Numbered from the stretch's first letter, positions 32,390-42,424 are shown. The stretch: DNA of 64,000 nt from Euryarchaeota archaeon UBA462 (GCA_002506755.1 DAYD01000023.1:2421-66420), one strand, 5' to 3'. The notes: generated from the letters alone by a model not told the origin. Numbers and translations are program-made.

Positions 32390-34267
32390 ATGGGATCAGC
32401 AGTAATTGGAATAGACCTGGGAACGACAAACAGTTGTGTGGCAACAATAGAGGGTGGAAAGGCAGTTGTGATACCGAACTCGGAAGGTTCGAGGACCACT
32501 CCGAGCGTTGTAGCGTTCAGCAAAGATGGAGAGAGACTTGTTGGCGTCACGGCTAAGAGACAAGCCGTGACTAATTCGGAAAGGACAATTATTTCTGTCA
32601 AGAGAGAGATGGGTACGGATTGGACAAAGGAGATTGATGATGACAAATATTCACCACAGGAAATCTCCGCCTTCGTACTTCAGAAGCTAAAGGCCGACGC
32701 GGAAGAATATCTTGGAACAGAGGTAAAGCAGGCCGTAGTGACATGCCCTGCATACTTCTCCGACTCTCAAAGGAAGGCCACCAAGGATGCTGGCAGAATC
32801 GCAGGCCTAGAGGTTTTGAGGATAATCAACGAACCAACCGCCGCTGCGCTTGCTTACGGAGTCGACAAAGAAGAAGACCAGACGGTTTTGGTTTATGACC
32901 TCGGGGGCGGGACTTTCGATGTTTCGATTTTGGAAATATATCAGGTCGATGGACAACCCCAGATCGAAGTAAAGGCCACTAGCGGGGACAACAGGTTAGG
33001 TGGAGACGACTTCGACGAAGTAGTAATGGATTGGATCGTTTCTGAGTTTAAGAAGTCCACAGGAATAGATCTGAAGAAAGATCTGCAAGCAATCAGCAGG
33101 ATTAGAGAGGCTGCTGAGAAGGCCAAGATTGAGCTCTCAGGAACTCCCTCAACTCAAATCAATCTCCCATTTATTACCATGAAGGACGGTCAACCCGAGC
33201 ATCTTGACATGTCTCTGACTCGATCAAACTTTGAAAAACTCATTTCAAAACTCGTGGAGAGAACAATGAGCCCAACAAGGCAAGCAATGAAGGATGCATC
33301 CATCAAGAAGGGCGATGTAGATAAGGTCCTACTAGTCGGAGGTTCAACTAGGGTACCAGCAGTACAGCAGGCGATTGAGGAAGAGGTCGGCAAGGCCCCC
33401 TTCAAAGGAATAAACCCGGACGAGGCGGTTGCGATGGGGGCAGCCCTCCAGGCAGGGATTATTGTCGGTGATGAGGGCGTCACCGACGTCCTACTTCTAG
33501 ACGTGACGCCGTTGACACTCGGAATCGAGACACTAGGCGGGGTCACCACTACAATGATTGAGAGGAACACTACCATACCATCTAGGAGATCCGAGACTTT
33601 CTCAACTGCAGCCGACAACCAACCTGCTGTGGAAGTTCACGTGCTTCAGGGAGAAAGAGAATTTGCCAAAGACAACATCACACTTGGAAAGTTCCACCTT
33701 ATGGGGATACCAGCCGCACCCAGAGGGATACCTCAGATAGAGGTGGCATTCGACATAGACGCTAACGGTATCGTTAACGTATCGGCAAAGGACCTCGGAA
33801 CTGGCAAAGAGCAGTCTATCAAAATCGAGAGCCAGACTTCTTTGAGCGAGGATGAAATCAAACAGAAGATCGAGGATGCCGAGAAGTTTGCCGATGAGGA
33901 CAAGAGGCGAAAGGCTAAGGTGGAAATGAGAAACACCGCTGATAGCGTGGTCTATCAGACCCGAAAGATGATTGATGAAAACGAAGACAAGCTTTCGGAG
34001 GAGGACACAAAACCAGTTCTCAAGAAACTTGAAGAGCTAGAGGCGTTGATCATCAAAGACGATGTCCCCATCTCAATAGAAGAAATAGATGAGGCCGCGA
34101 TTCAAACAAAGATGACCGAGCTGGAGGGGGCCATGCACTCGGTCTCAACCAAGCTCTATGAGGCCGCTGCAGCTGAGATGGCCGAGGAAAAAGAAGAGGA
34201 TAAAGACGAAGGTGTTGTTGATGCAGATTTTGAAGTCGTAGACACTGATGAAGATGAGGACATGTAA
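32390..34267 (+). CDS. dnaK: DnaK (Hsp70) chaperone
   Basis: This ATP-driven chaperone is 625 residues from the ATG at 32390, preceded by GGAGGA about eight bases upstream. Motifs: IGIDLGTTNSCVA (phosphate 1), VYDLGGGTFDVSIL (phosphate 2), VLLVGGSTRVPAVQQ (adenosine region), then the substrate-binding beta domain (LLLDVTPLTLGIET) and helical lid with an acidic tail ending EDEDM. Archaeal dnaK genes are bacterial in origin; GrpE lies 28 kb away and no DnaJ is in the window. It ends exactly where the convergent M17 peptidase gene ends. Confidence 0.97.
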   Translation: MGSAVIGIDLGTTNSCVATIEGGKAVVIPNSEGSRTTPSVVAFSKDGERLVGVTAKRQAVTNSERTIISVKREMGTDWTKEIDDDKYSPQEISAFVLQKLKADAEEYLGTEVKQAVVTCPAYFSDSQRKATKDAGRIAGLEVLRIINEPTAAALAYGVDKEEDQTVLVYDLGGGTFDVSILEIYQVDGQPQIEVKATSGDNRLGGDDFDEVVMDWIVSEFKKSTGIDLKKDLQAISRIREAAEKAKIELSGTPSTQINLPFITMKDGQPEHLDMSLTRSNFEKLISKLVERTMSPTRQAMKDASIKKGDVDKVLLVGGSTRVPAVQQAIEEEVGKAPFKGINPDEAVAMGAALQAGIIVGDEGVTDVLLLDVTPLTLGIETLGGVTTTMIERNTTIPSRRSETFSTAADNQPAVEVHVLQGEREFAKDNITLGKFHLMGIPAAPRGIPQIEVAFDIDANGIVNVSAKDLGTGKEQSIKIESQTSLSEDEIKQKIEDAEKFADEDKRRKAKVEMRNTADSVVYQTRKMIDENEDKLSEEDTKPVLKKLEELEALIIKDDVPISIEEIDEAAIQTKMTELEGAMHSVSTKLYEAAAAEMAEEKEEDKDEGVVDADFEVVDTDEDEDM

Positions 34268-35791
34268 TTATCCTTCAGTGATCAGCCTATGCAGGGTCCG
34301 AACATGAACTCCGGAACTTCCGTATTGAAAGAGAGGATTAACTCCCTCTGATCGTGCCTTAGATCCAGGCCCCCATGCCGTCCCAGCGATATCTAAGTGG
34401 ACCCATGGAATCTTTTCAGCCTCTTCATCAAATCCTCTATGAGGCACGAAAAACTCCAAAAATGAAGCAGCCGAATTAGAAGAACCAGCTCTTCCCCCTA
34501 TAGATCCGTTCCTGATGTCTGCGAATGCTGAGTCTGTCATGTATCTTCTGAATTGTGAGTTTAGTGGCATCCTCCATACTGATTCCCCGCATCTAGATGC
34601 CGCCTTCTTCATCCTTTTTGCAATGGCCTCGTTATTTGACCACATCCCTGAGATCTGATTGCCAAGGGCGGTAACCACGGCACCGGTAAGTGTCGCTAAG
34701 TCTACAATATATTCCGGATCGAATTCACCGGCCTTCCAAAGTCCGTCTGAGAGTACATTTCTGCCCTCTGCATCGGTGCTGAACACCTCCACGGTCTTAC
34801 CAGAATAGGTCTTGAATACGTCACCAGGCCTGTATGCCCCCGATCCAGGCATGTTTTCCGCCAGACAAGCTATTCCGTTTACTCGACCCTTGTGGCCTGT
34901 AGCGTAAAGCGACTCCATCAGGCCAAAAACTGTTGCAGCACCGCACATATCGTATTTCATGTCCCACATTCCGCCACTGGGTTTTATCGAAATTCCACCA
35001 GTATCGAAGGTGATCCCTTTGCCGACTATACACGGTCTTTTCTCTCCTTTATCGGCATCTGGGTTCAGGGTGAAGAGGACCATGCAAGGCTTCCTATCGC
35101 TTCCTTTACCGACATTGATGTGCCCTCCCATGCCCAAATCCTGTAATTTTTCCCAATCATAGACTTCAACCTTTACCCCATCTTTGTCCTTGGCCCATTT
35201 TTGGGCTCTACGAGCATATTCCATTGGGTATAATACGTTAGCAGGTTCATTTCCAAGGTCTCTTGCGATGTGGACACCACGAACGACTGAACGTGCGATG
35301 AAAAGACCCTCTGCTAAGCTATCTTGATATCTGGCACTGGCTTGAAAGTCAACACTCCATTCCTCACTTATGTGTTCTTTGGGCAGTTCTTGGTGCTCGA
35401 GAAACTCGTAGTCCCTGAGCATCATTCCCTCCGCGAAGTCTACCATTCTACGCGTTGACCATCCTGAAGTGAACCTGACCGTTACTCCGACCCCCTTTTT
35501 TTTCGACATGGAAGCAATCAGTCTGGCACCAGTATTTCTGGCCCTCTTGTGCCCAAACGATTCTTTGCCCCCCATGCCAACCAGAATGATGTTGCACCCA
35601 GGAGTCCAAATCGTCATTCTCTTCCCCTTCTTCGCATCAAATTCTCCAGAGGACAGAGCTTCTTTGACAAGCTTCCTCTGACTTCTTCCCAACCCAGCTA
35701 GAGAGTTATTTGGGGGCTTATTATTACCTTCAAACAGAGGGAGGATCAATTGTGACCCAACCTCTTCAAATCCTCCATTGCTAATTTGCAT
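34268..35791 (-). CDS. pepA: Leucyl aminopeptidase, M17 (PepA) family
   Basis: It releases N-terminal residues from peptides inside the cell using two metal ions. The 507-residue protein (ATG 35791) has the C-terminal catalytic domain with VGKGITFDTGGISIKPS, DMCGAA, and STDAEGRNVLSDGL, which replaces the usual N-T-D-A-E-G-R with S-T-D-A-E-G-R. The conserved arginine that closes the site is in this motif. The N-terminal half is a weakly conserved macro-like domain. A TATA-like AT-rich block (TTTTTTTAAAGG) precedes it by about 55 bases and overlaps the end of the M14 gene upstream. Confidence 0.93.
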   Translation of the reverse strand: MQISNGGFEEVGSQLILPLFEGNNKPPNNSLAGLGRSQRKLVKEALSSGEFDAKKGKRMTIWTPGCNIILVGMGGKESFGHKRARNTGARLIASMSKKKGVGVTVRFTSGWSTRRMVDFAEGMMLRDYEFLEHQELPKEHISEEWSVDFQASARYQDSLAEGLFIARSVVRGVHIARDLGNEPANVLYPMEYARRAQKWAKDKDGVKVEVYDWEKLQDLGMGGHINVGKGSDRKPCMVLFTLNPDADKGEKRPCIVGKGITFDTGGISIKPSGGMWDMKYDMCGAATVFGLMESLYATGHKGRVNGIACLAENMPGSGAYRPGDVFKTYSGKTVEVFSTDAEGRNVLSDGLWKAGEFDPEYIVDLATLTGAVVTALGNQISGMWSNNEAIAKRMKKAASRCGESVWRMPLNSQFRRYMTDSAFADIRNGSIGGRAGSSNSAASFLEFFVPHRGFDEEAEKIPWVHLDIAGTAWGPGSKARSEGVNPLFQYGSSGVHVRTLHRLITEG

Positions 35792-35840
35792 AAATAGTCC
35801 CAACAATACGATTAGTCGACAGTTTACAAACAATTCCTTT

Positions 35841-35847
35841 AAAAAAA
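35841..35847 (-). terminator. T-tract downstream of the M14 carboxypeptidase gene
   Basis: A run of seven T on the minus strand (complement of 35841-35847) lies 13-19 bases after the carboxypeptidase stop. Archaeal polymerases terminate at such U-tracts without a hairpin. The same AT-rich block may also serve as the TATA region of pepA. Confidence 0.4.
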
Positions 35848-35859
35848 TGACTCTTTAGA

Positions 35860-37299
35860 CTATTTTTTCTGAGGAAGATATTTACTTCTCCTTGTATTAA
35901 ATGATGCAACTAGTAGGCAAATCAAGCTAAGGATTAGCGATGGTGATGGAATAGACCTCAGCTCTCCAATGATGGATGCGTCATCCGATTCTCCAAAAAT
36001 GACTAATGTGCCGTTTACTTGTTCTGAGACCCACTGGGAAGAGTCAATCACCCTCTTTTGATAGGATAGAATCATTTGACCACCATCGGTAATTTGGACA
36101 TCTCCAAAATCCAGCGTAATCTGTGAACTATTGGTGGCATTGACTCCGAATCCACAACCCGGTAATGAGTAATTGAAAACTCCAATATCGGTAACACAAG
36201 GTTTTTTTTCAAGACTAGAAATTTGGGGAAGAATCTGTTCTCCCTCTTCACTGATGTAAACAAGCGTTGCATTAGCGGTGCTTGCCCTTCCGAGATTCGA
36301 TATAGCCAGATTGACTACCGATCCATCTACGACTATGGAATCCACTACTAGTCTCGCTCTCCAATACCAAACGTTTTCAATTAGGTATTCCATTACATCA
36401 AGCTCCTCATCCAACCTTTCAGAAATCGCCTCAAGAGAACCAAGCAGGAACTGCTCGTCATCCGTTTCGAAGGTAAACGTGGGATATCCCATAACTCCAT
36501 ACCCATAATCTCTGCTAGTTCCACAATTGGGATACAAACCCTGGTTGGCGTTTCGGATAGGGATATCTGAGATATTGGCATTGATCTCGTCCCTAATATG
36601 GTGGTACATCTCCCAGTCAGAGGGCTGCTCGGGCCACTTACCCCAAGGATAGAGCATAATCCAAACGCCGGTGTGCATCGTGATATACAAGTCGGCATCA
36701 GGAACAACCTCGTTCATGTAAATCGAATTCGCCAAAGTCTCGGACTCGCTAAACGCAGCGCTACCAGGTTGGGTAGTGGGACATGTGTTCCAATAGTGGT
36801 CGTAGTTCCTGTTCAGATCTACCTGGTTAACATTCCATCTTGTATCGAAATCGTTGCCATCTGCATTCAGCATGATGAGTATGTGCAATTCCGTCGTAGC
36901 AAGGAGATCCATAACATCTTGGTCCCCTTCTTCCCAACCTTCAATGTAAAGCTCCGCGGTCAGGAATGCGAGCTCTGTTCCAAGATGCTCATTTCCATGG
37001 TGTCCACCATCGATGTAAACCACCTCCTTCGGGCTACCATCTGGCCTTGCTTCATTGCTCCAATCTGAGATCTGCAGCATCCATAGATTCCTTCCTAATT
37101 CTGTACTCCCAACTACGAGCAGTTTCACTATATCCGGATGATCATCGGCCCACGCATTGACATCCAAAGTTAGTGTTGCATATGAGTGGTACCAGTGCTC
37201 TTGGACTAAGTCCGGCTGAGAAATTTGTCCCGAGGTTATTGGCGATACTGACGATGCTACCAATAATGCGAGGATTAGCGATACCGTGCTTCGCCCCAT
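35860..37299 (-). CDS. Secreted zinc carboxypeptidase, M14 family
   Basis: The 479-residue protein has an N-terminal signal peptide (LILALLVASSVSPITSG) and a C-terminal membrane helix (LILSLICLLVASF) followed by arginines and lysines, so the enzyme is held on the outer face. The catalytic domain shows HHGNEHLGTE (zinc ligands His, Glu), VDLNRNYDHYW (Asn-Arg substrate clamp), ITMHTGVW (third zinc His) and PTFTFETDDE (catalytic Glu). About 110 residues of beta-rich domain follow. It removes C-terminal residues from peptides outside the cell, in line with the peptidase-rich content of the window. Confidence 0.9.
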   Translation of the reverse strand: MGRSTVSLILALLVASSVSPITSGQISQPDLVQEHWYHSYATLTLDVNAWADDHPDIVKLLVVGSTELGRNLWMLQISDWSNEARPDGSPKEVVYIDGGHHGNEHLGTELAFLTAELYIEGWEEGDQDVMDLLATTELHILIMLNADGNDFDTRWNVNQVDLNRNYDHYWNTCPTTQPGSAAFSESETLANSIYMNEVVPDADLYITMHTGVWIMLYPWGKWPEQPSDWEMYHHIRDEINANISDIPIRNANQGLYPNCGTSRDYGYGVMGYPTFTFETDDEQFLLGSLEAISERLDEELDVMEYLIENVWYWRARLVVDSIVVDGSVVNLAISNLGRASTANATLVYISEEGEQILPQISSLEKKPCVTDIGVFNYSLPGCGFGVNATNSSQITLDFGDVQITDGGQMILSYQKRVIDSSQWVSEQVNGTLVIFGESDDASIIGELRSIPSPSLILSLICLLVASFNTRRSKYLPQKK

Positions 37300-37331
37300 A
37301 CATCGCCTCAGATAGTGATAAGATTCAATGG

Positions 37332-38264
37332 TTATGCATTATTGTTTATTAGATTTGCAATATGGCAGGCGACTATCTTGGTAGAAACCAGAGCGGCGCT
37401 AAACTGTGTCAGAGAACCTTGAGTATCGGGTACTATTTCGTTAATGTCTGCCCCGATAACGGTGCATTTTTCTGAAGAGAATAGATTCTCGATTATTTCA
37501 ACCGCCCCCCAGTGGCTAAGACCACCTGGCATGGGGGTGCCAGTTGAAGGGACTAAGGAACCATCCAGCCCATCAACATCGAATGTAATCCACACCGGTC
37601 CTTCGATTTCGGAAATACTGGCAATCATCTTATCCCAGTTGGATAGGTGTTCGGAAACCGATAGAAGATCACCCGCAAACCATGTTTGAATCCTATCATC
37701 CTGCCGAATCATGGACTCTTCCTCGGAACTCAAAGCTCTGACGCCAATTTGTACCACATTACCGACTCCTGCTTCCAATGACCTCCTGATAACAGTTCCA
37801 TGCGAAAATCTCTCACCATTCAGCTCGTCTCTCAAATCAGCATGTGCATCGATTTGCACAATAGTGATGTCGGAAATTTTTCTTACAAGCCTGTGATTTT
37901 CCATAGCTTCGATAATTGGGAGAAGTATCCCATGCTCGCCACCTAGTATCAAAGGGAAATCAGCGCTTCTAATCCACTTCTTTACATAATCCCTTATCGA
38001 GTTTAATTGCTCTCTCAGGGACGGGGCGTCGGAAGACCATTTTGGCGCCGTCAGTATCTTGAAACCGCAAGGTAAGTCGTTTTCCAGCACTCTATCGTTT
38101 AGCTCAACTTGGGAACTAGCCTCGATACATGCATCCGGCCCCCTTTCAGTTCCTTCTCCGTAGCTTACAGAAATCTCTAATGGAACTGGCAAAACAACAA
38201 TGTCCCATGGGCCCAATTCTGACTCTTCTAAACCTAGGAAAGTTGGTGAGCTCCAATCTCCCAT
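37332..38264 (-). CDS. speB: Agmatinase/arginase-family ureohydrolase
   Basis: This 310-residue protein has both manganese ligand sets of the ureohydrolase family: GGEHGIL (His), QIDAHADLRDEL (Asp-x-His-x-Asp) and TFDVDGLDGSLVPSTGTP (Asp-x-Asp). The layout and length fit agmatinase, which splits agmatine to putrescine and urea; guanidinobutyrase or formimidoylglutamase relatives cannot be excluded. It begins at ATG 38264 and diverges from the small protein at 38377. The M14 gene lies 33 bases downstream on the same strand. Confidence 0.88.
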   Translation of the reverse strand: MGDWSSPTFLGLEESELGPWDIVVLPVPLEISVSYGEGTERGPDACIEASSQVELNDRVLENDLPCGFKILTAPKWSSDAPSLREQLNSIRDYVKKWIRSADFPLILGGEHGILLPIIEAMENHRLVRKISDITIVQIDAHADLRDELNGERFSHGTVIRRSLEAGVGNVVQIGVRALSSEEESMIRQDDRIQTWFAGDLLSVSEHLSNWDKMIASISEIEGPVWITFDVDGLDGSLVPSTGTPMPGGLSHWGAVEIIENLFSSEKCTVIGADINEIVPDTQGSLTQFSAALVSTKIVACHIANLINNNA

Positions 38265-38376
38265 AACTGATGGAAGGGAAATCTAAGATTAACTACTTCG
38301 CATCTAGGTCGTGATTTCCAAACATCGAGTAAGATGGTTGAAATATTCTTGTCATCCGCTTAGGTCCGGTGGAAGC

Positions 38377-38790
38377 ATGGGACTGACTCTGGCACAACTC
38401 ACACAAGCCATCAAGAGTAAAGTGGATGTCTCCATGGAAACCACTGTGGCAGAATCCATAGCAGAGCACGCGCTTGGCTTTTTTGGATTTTCAAACAGAA
38501 TTATTGACAACGCTCTGGAACCAACTGACAGGAACTTGTTTTATCAATTGCAAGATTACGATCTCTTGACTACGGAGTCCGAAGAAACAACCCTCTGGGA
38601 TGGAAGGGAATGGAGAATACACTATTGGAAGTTTAAGCCCAATGCTGAGAACTTTGCGAGCTTAGTTAATCAAGCCAACCAGAGCAAGGAAAACGAAGAC
38701 CCATATGCAGACATATACGATGGAATGCCTGCAGATCTCTGGCGAGAGAGATCTGGGGTGGATGACGACTACGAGGAGCCCCTTTTCTAG
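38377..38790 (+). CDS. Small archaeal protein, DUF6015-like winged-helix candidate
   Basis: From ATG 38377, with GGTGGAAG just before, this is 137 residues. The pattern MGLTLAQLTQAI...AESIAEHALGFFG...IIDNALEPTDRNLFYQL, then LLTTESEETTLWDGREWRIHYWKF, looks like a winged helix with a final beta hairpin. I associate it from memory with the archaeal DUF6015 family; I cannot confirm that here. Such proteins may bind nucleic acid, but no function is known to me. A tail rich in acidic residues follows. It stands alone between the agmatinase-like gene and a surface protein gene. Confidence 0.6.
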   Translation: MGLTLAQLTQAIKSKVDVSMETTVAESIAEHALGFFGFSNRIIDNALEPTDRNLFYQLQDYDLLTTESEETTLWDGREWRIHYWKFKPNAENFASLVNQANQSKENEDPYADIYDGMPADLWRERSGVDDDYEEPLF

Positions 38791-38847
38791 GATTTTTATC
38801 TAGCATATCGGGCATTGGTTGAAATGTCCCTGCATCAAGAGGTACCT

Positions 38848-41800
38848 ATGGCAAGAGCGTTTGCGCTAATCGCCGTGCTTTCCTTTCTAGCCGTATGCAT
38901 CCCTTCATCCATAGCATGGGCCGAGGATAATCAATCAATAATCTGCCAAATATTAGTTGACTGGGATGAAGAGCTTCAGTTGGAAGAAACCGGAGAAATT
39001 GGCTATTCTATTATCCACAGGTACAAGGTATCATTTGACCCCCCATTTACAAATGGAACTTCACCATCTTCGGTTGTTTTATCAGCTCAACACCTTCGAA
39101 ATCAAATGGAACTAGCAGGAAATAACACCTCTTCACTAATCGCGGGCGGTGAAATAGACCTAATCATGCCAGAATCACCAGAATTCGGGGACTATGTGTC
39201 AATTTCAGTACAATCAGATCAGGCAGTTTGCAGTAGATCTTTGAGTATAACTAATTGGAACCAGCCAATATCCGACCATGAGATCACCAGAGAGACGTCC
39301 TGGTCAGTTTCAGGAATCGAAGACAATCATCAAGGTATTTCCTTTGAAGGACGCGGGTGGCAAAAGAGATCTGGAAGCTTATTGGAATCCAATGAATTGG
39401 GAAATGGAACTCTATTCCTGGACTTAAGTAACGATTCCTCAGGAGGATTGATTGATCTTGATTTGGACAGAATATGGCTGAATGAGACCTATGATGGGAT
39501 CGAGCTAATCTCTCAAGAGTTTGAGATGTCCGGACTCGGGAACCTGACCATCAACACGGGAGATGGTGGTGACGGTGCTCAGATCGATGCTTGGATAAAT
39601 GATGCTTACGTATTTAGATCATACAAAGACGGTAAGGTCTCCGAAAGAATGAGATTCCAAGGAGATGGTTGGCTATCAATTGACGGGGGGGATAATGAGA
39701 GTTCTGGGGGCGTTTATGGGGAGGTATTCTTGCTATACTTCGAGATTTGGGATGAGGATGGATTTAGGAGGCTTCAGGATCTGCAAGTAGAGGCGAATGC
39801 AACAGCCAGACTTTCTGCAGTTGATGAGTATTTTTCGTTCGATTTAGACGAGCTAATCTTAAGAGAAAAGTGGGAGGAGGGTGCGAGAACTGATCAGTAT
39901 TCGCGAATCTACGGAAGCGGTCATTTTGATTTCGTAGCCTCAGAGGATAGCCCATACATAGAGATGAATGGAACAATTCCACTTCTTCACTTCCAATCTG
40001 AAGATGGGGAAACTGTAGCCGACTCCATTATTGTCGATGGAACATACGATGGAGATGCTCAAGGAACCTTCGGGCTAGTTCGAAAAATAGTTGAATCTGG
40101 GGTCTTTCAAAACGCCACTGGAGAGTACTTCGAGGCAGATAAAATTCAAAACGAGCTCTGGTTCAATATCTCTGCTACCCCATTCGGACCAATCAGTCAA
40201 GAGTGGGGGGCTGAACACAATCTCACTTACGAGTACGTAGTGCCTCAGGAGGATTGGTCGAACAGAACAATTCGATACACATATGTGAACGATAATGGAA
40301 CAGAAGAGGATGAATTTCCACACAATTCTCCTATTATTGCCAGTGTAGAACCGCCGGAGGCGAATCCCATCTTCTCGGACCACATCTCAAGGGAAACTGG
40401 AGTATGCCCCCAGCTCGTTTCAGTGGGCGATAAATTCTCTTTGATTGGAAATTCGGCAATGATTCTGCAAGTCTCAGTCACGGAAACCACTTCTGAGATG
40501 GTAGACGGACATAACATCACAGTTGCCCACTGGTCGGGTACATTCGGAGATCAGAGTTCTGCCAATGGTTCTGTGATAAACGAAGGACCACTTTCAGGCT
40601 TGTTAAACGAGGCGACGAGAACTGTTAGAATTGGGATGGGGGAAGAGCAATTGTCATTCATCGAAAGTCAGCGAGTCGAAAGGATACTTTATCCTCCAAT
40701 TGTCACATTTGACGAAAACACGCCTCCCTTACTCGATACAGAGCTAGTATCGCCAATAAGATTCCGGGAAGGAATACTGACCAGTGAGGGGGGTGTTGCA
40801 CATTTGGAGGTAGTAGTCAATGACGTGGACACTGACACTTCTAGCGTTAGCGTGGACCTCAATGGGATCGGATTGGGCATCATAGAGCTCTCTGACTCGG
40901 GACTAATGGGTGATCAAGTCATTCATGATGATATTTGGACGGCCAGGATTTCTCATGATGGTCTCCAACATGGGATAATACCAGTTACTGTGTTTATGGA
41001 GGACTATTGGATGACGGTACAGTATGAATCGACTGTAATTGTTAGCAACCCCCCTCCCAGGTTACTGGAGATAGAATACACCCCTAGTGAGACATTTAGA
41101 GGGGATATGGTAGAAATTAAGGTTGGTGTTTTTGATGCACACGGAATAAAATCTGTCTCTGTAAATCTGCTAGGCATGGGAGGGGGTATTTCTCCTCTCC
41201 AATTAGCCGGAGAATATGACTGGGAGTGGGAATTCGAAGGCTCGTCTAGGATAGATACCGTAGAATCTTGGTTCGGTGTATTTGAAGTTCCAAATAGCTT
41301 TGCCCCGGGAATGCAGAACATACCAATCCTCGTTGAGGACAATAATGGCTCATCAACATCCACTACATTCACGGGGAGCATCGTAACGAGTATGCCCCTG
41401 GTATCAGCAGACAAGCTACAAATCTCCAATCAACCACCCTCAATTTCTAACATTACCTTGGTGAGCGGGAGTATTGTAGTCGAATCTGTACTAATCCCCC
41501 TGTCTGGAAATGGTATGAACTACTCCCTTGAAGCAGCAGTACAAGACATTGACGGAATTTCCTCTGTTCAGGCTAAGATAGGCAGGCTTGCACCCATAGG
41601 AAAGTCCGAGTCCTGGATTTTAATGACAGATGATGGCACCGGGGCAGATCGAGTAGCAGGAGATGGGGTTTACTCGCTATACTTTACCGCCAGATCTTCC
41701 CTTGGGGAAGGAGAGATGTCGATTCTAATTCGAGCGACAGACGTCTTTCAGGAGACAACAACTGCTGAAGATCAGGCGCACAGTGTCATAATCGTGAAGT

Positions 41801-41934
41801 CCATTTCAGGAAACTCTGACGCAAATTGGGTGCAAGAAAACTCAACTCAAATAATTCTAGGATCCCTTGGTATTCTATTATTTACTAGCATAATTGCTTT
41901 CTTTATCATCGTCAGGAATTCAGAGATAGAATAG
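38848..41934 (+). CDS. Large surface protein with C-terminal membrane anchor
   Basis: About 1028 residues. ATG 38848 follows an AAGAGGT Shine-Dalgarno element and opens a signal peptide (MARAFALIAVLSFLAVCIPS) ending near SIAWAED. The ectodomain is beta-rich and sequon-rich, with three repeats toward the C-terminus carrying the D-x-G...GD...D-G-[IV]-[WY] pattern (near 40896 and 41628). A final membrane helix (ILGSLGILLFTSIIAFFII) and a short basic tail anchor it. No enzyme motif is visible, so adhesion or S-layer association is the likely role. Two cysteines near residues 32-36 and 130 could pair. Confidence 0.82.
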   Translation: MARAFALIAVLSFLAVCIPSSIAWAEDNQSIICQILVDWDEELQLEETGEIGYSIIHRYKVSFDPPFTNGTSPSSVVLSAQHLRNQMELAGNNTSSLIAGGEIDLIMPESPEFGDYVSISVQSDQAVCSRSLSITNWNQPISDHEITRETSWSVSGIEDNHQGISFEGRGWQKRSGSLLESNELGNGTLFLDLSNDSSGGLIDLDLDRIWLNETYDGIELISQEFEMSGLGNLTINTGDGGDGAQIDAWINDAYVFRSYKDGKVSERMRFQGDGWLSIDGGDNESSGGVYGEVFLLYFEIWDEDGFRRLQDLQVEANATARLSAVDEYFSFDLDELILREKWEEGARTDQYSRIYGSGHFDFVASEDSPYIEMNGTIPLLHFQSEDGETVADSIIVDGTYDGDAQGTFGLVRKIVESGVFQNATGEYFEADKIQNELWFNISATPFGPISQEWGAEHNLTYEYVVPQEDWSNRTIRYTYVNDNGTEEDEFPHNSPIIASVEPPEANPIFSDHISRETGVCPQLVSVGDKFSLIGNSAMILQVSVTETTSEMVDGHNITVAHWSGTFGDQSSANGSVINEGPLSGLLNEATRTVRIGMGEEQLSFIESQRVERILYPPIVTFDENTPPLLDTELVSPIRFREGILTSEGGVAHLEVVVNDVDTDTSSVSVDLNGIGLGIIELSDSGLMGDQVIHDDIWTARISHDGLQHGIIPVTVFMEDYWMTVQYESTVIVSNPPPRLLEIEYTPSETFRGDMVEIKVGVFDAHGIKSVSVNLLGMGGGISPLQLAGEYDWEWEFEGSSRIDTVESWFGVFEVPNSFAPGMQNIPILVEDNNGSSTSTTFTGSIVTSMPLVSADKLQISNQPPSISNITLVSGSIVVESVLIPLSGNGMNYSLEAAVQDIDGISSVQAKIGRLAPIGKSESWILMTDDGTGADRVAGDGVYSLYFTARSSLGEGEMSILIRATDVFQETTTAEDQAHSVIIVKSISGNSDANWVQENSTQIILGSLGILLFTSIIAFFIIVRNSEIE

Positions 41935-41936
41935 AT

Positions 41937-42011
41937 TGGTGCGAGTGCCGGGATTTGAACCCGGGTTCCCACGTTGGCAACGTGGGGTGATAACCGCTAC
42001 ACTACACTCGC
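41937..42011 (-). tRNA. tRNA-Gly (anticodon GCC)
   Basis: The minus strand folds as a cloverleaf. The acceptor stem pairs GCGAGTG with CACTCGC, the anticodon stem pairs CCACG with CGTGG around the loop TTGCCAA (anticodon GCC), and the T arm is CCGGG TTCAAAT CCCGG. An A discriminator and CCA are encoded (41937-41940). No intron is seen. It sits between the surface protein and the arsenate reductase-like gene. Confidence 0.93.
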
Positions 42012-42040
42012 CTAATTTTAGCGAAAACAGATTGGCTTTT

Positions 42041-42424
42041 CTAAGCGTCGGTATTGTCCGATGTCAGTTCCAGAACAAGATCCCATATCCTGTCTCGTGT
42101 TTTTCTGTATTCCTCAATTGAGCCACCTACGGGGTCTACCAATCCCCAGTCTTGGTCAATCGGTAATGAAGGACAACTTACTCCACATCCCATGCTAATT
42201 ATCAAGTCAAAGCCATCAGGGTCGACAGATTCGATTGATTTTGGGTGCAATTCAGCGGTTTCAATGTCAAGCTCTTTTAACACCTTCAAAGCATTTCTAG
42301 CCACACCTCTGTTTTTCGGCGGATGGGTCCCGGCCGAGTATGAATCATGCCCCATTTCCCTCGATATTGCTTCTGCCATTTGACTCCTGCAAGTATTTCC
42401 CACGCAGACAAAGAGGAGCCTCAT
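42041..42424 (-). CDS. Arsenate reductase-like low-molecular-weight phosphatase
   Basis: From ATG 42424 this is 127 residues. LLFVCVGNTCRSQMAEAI carries the C-x5-R phosphate loop of low-molecular-weight tyrosine phosphatases; ISMGCGVSCPSLP provides further cysteines arranged as in thioredoxin-linked arsenate reductases, and LVDPVGGS is the acid loop. It probably reduces arsenate, although a protein phosphatase role is possible. The frame stays open to 42490. No ArsB/Acr3 pump or ArsR regulator lies nearby, so the context does not decide. Confidence 0.8.
   Translation of the reverse strand: MRLLFVCVGNTCRSQMAEAISREMGHDSYSAGTHPPKNRGVARNALKVLKELDIETAELHPKSIESVDPDGFDLIISMGCGVSCPSLPIDQDWGLVDPVGGSIEEYRKTRDRIWDLVLELTSDNTDA

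Noticed and set aside
36598..37068. 156-codon plus-strand frame opposite the M14 carboxypeptidase
   Set aside because: Antisense shadow; all zinc-peptidase motifs are on the minus strand.
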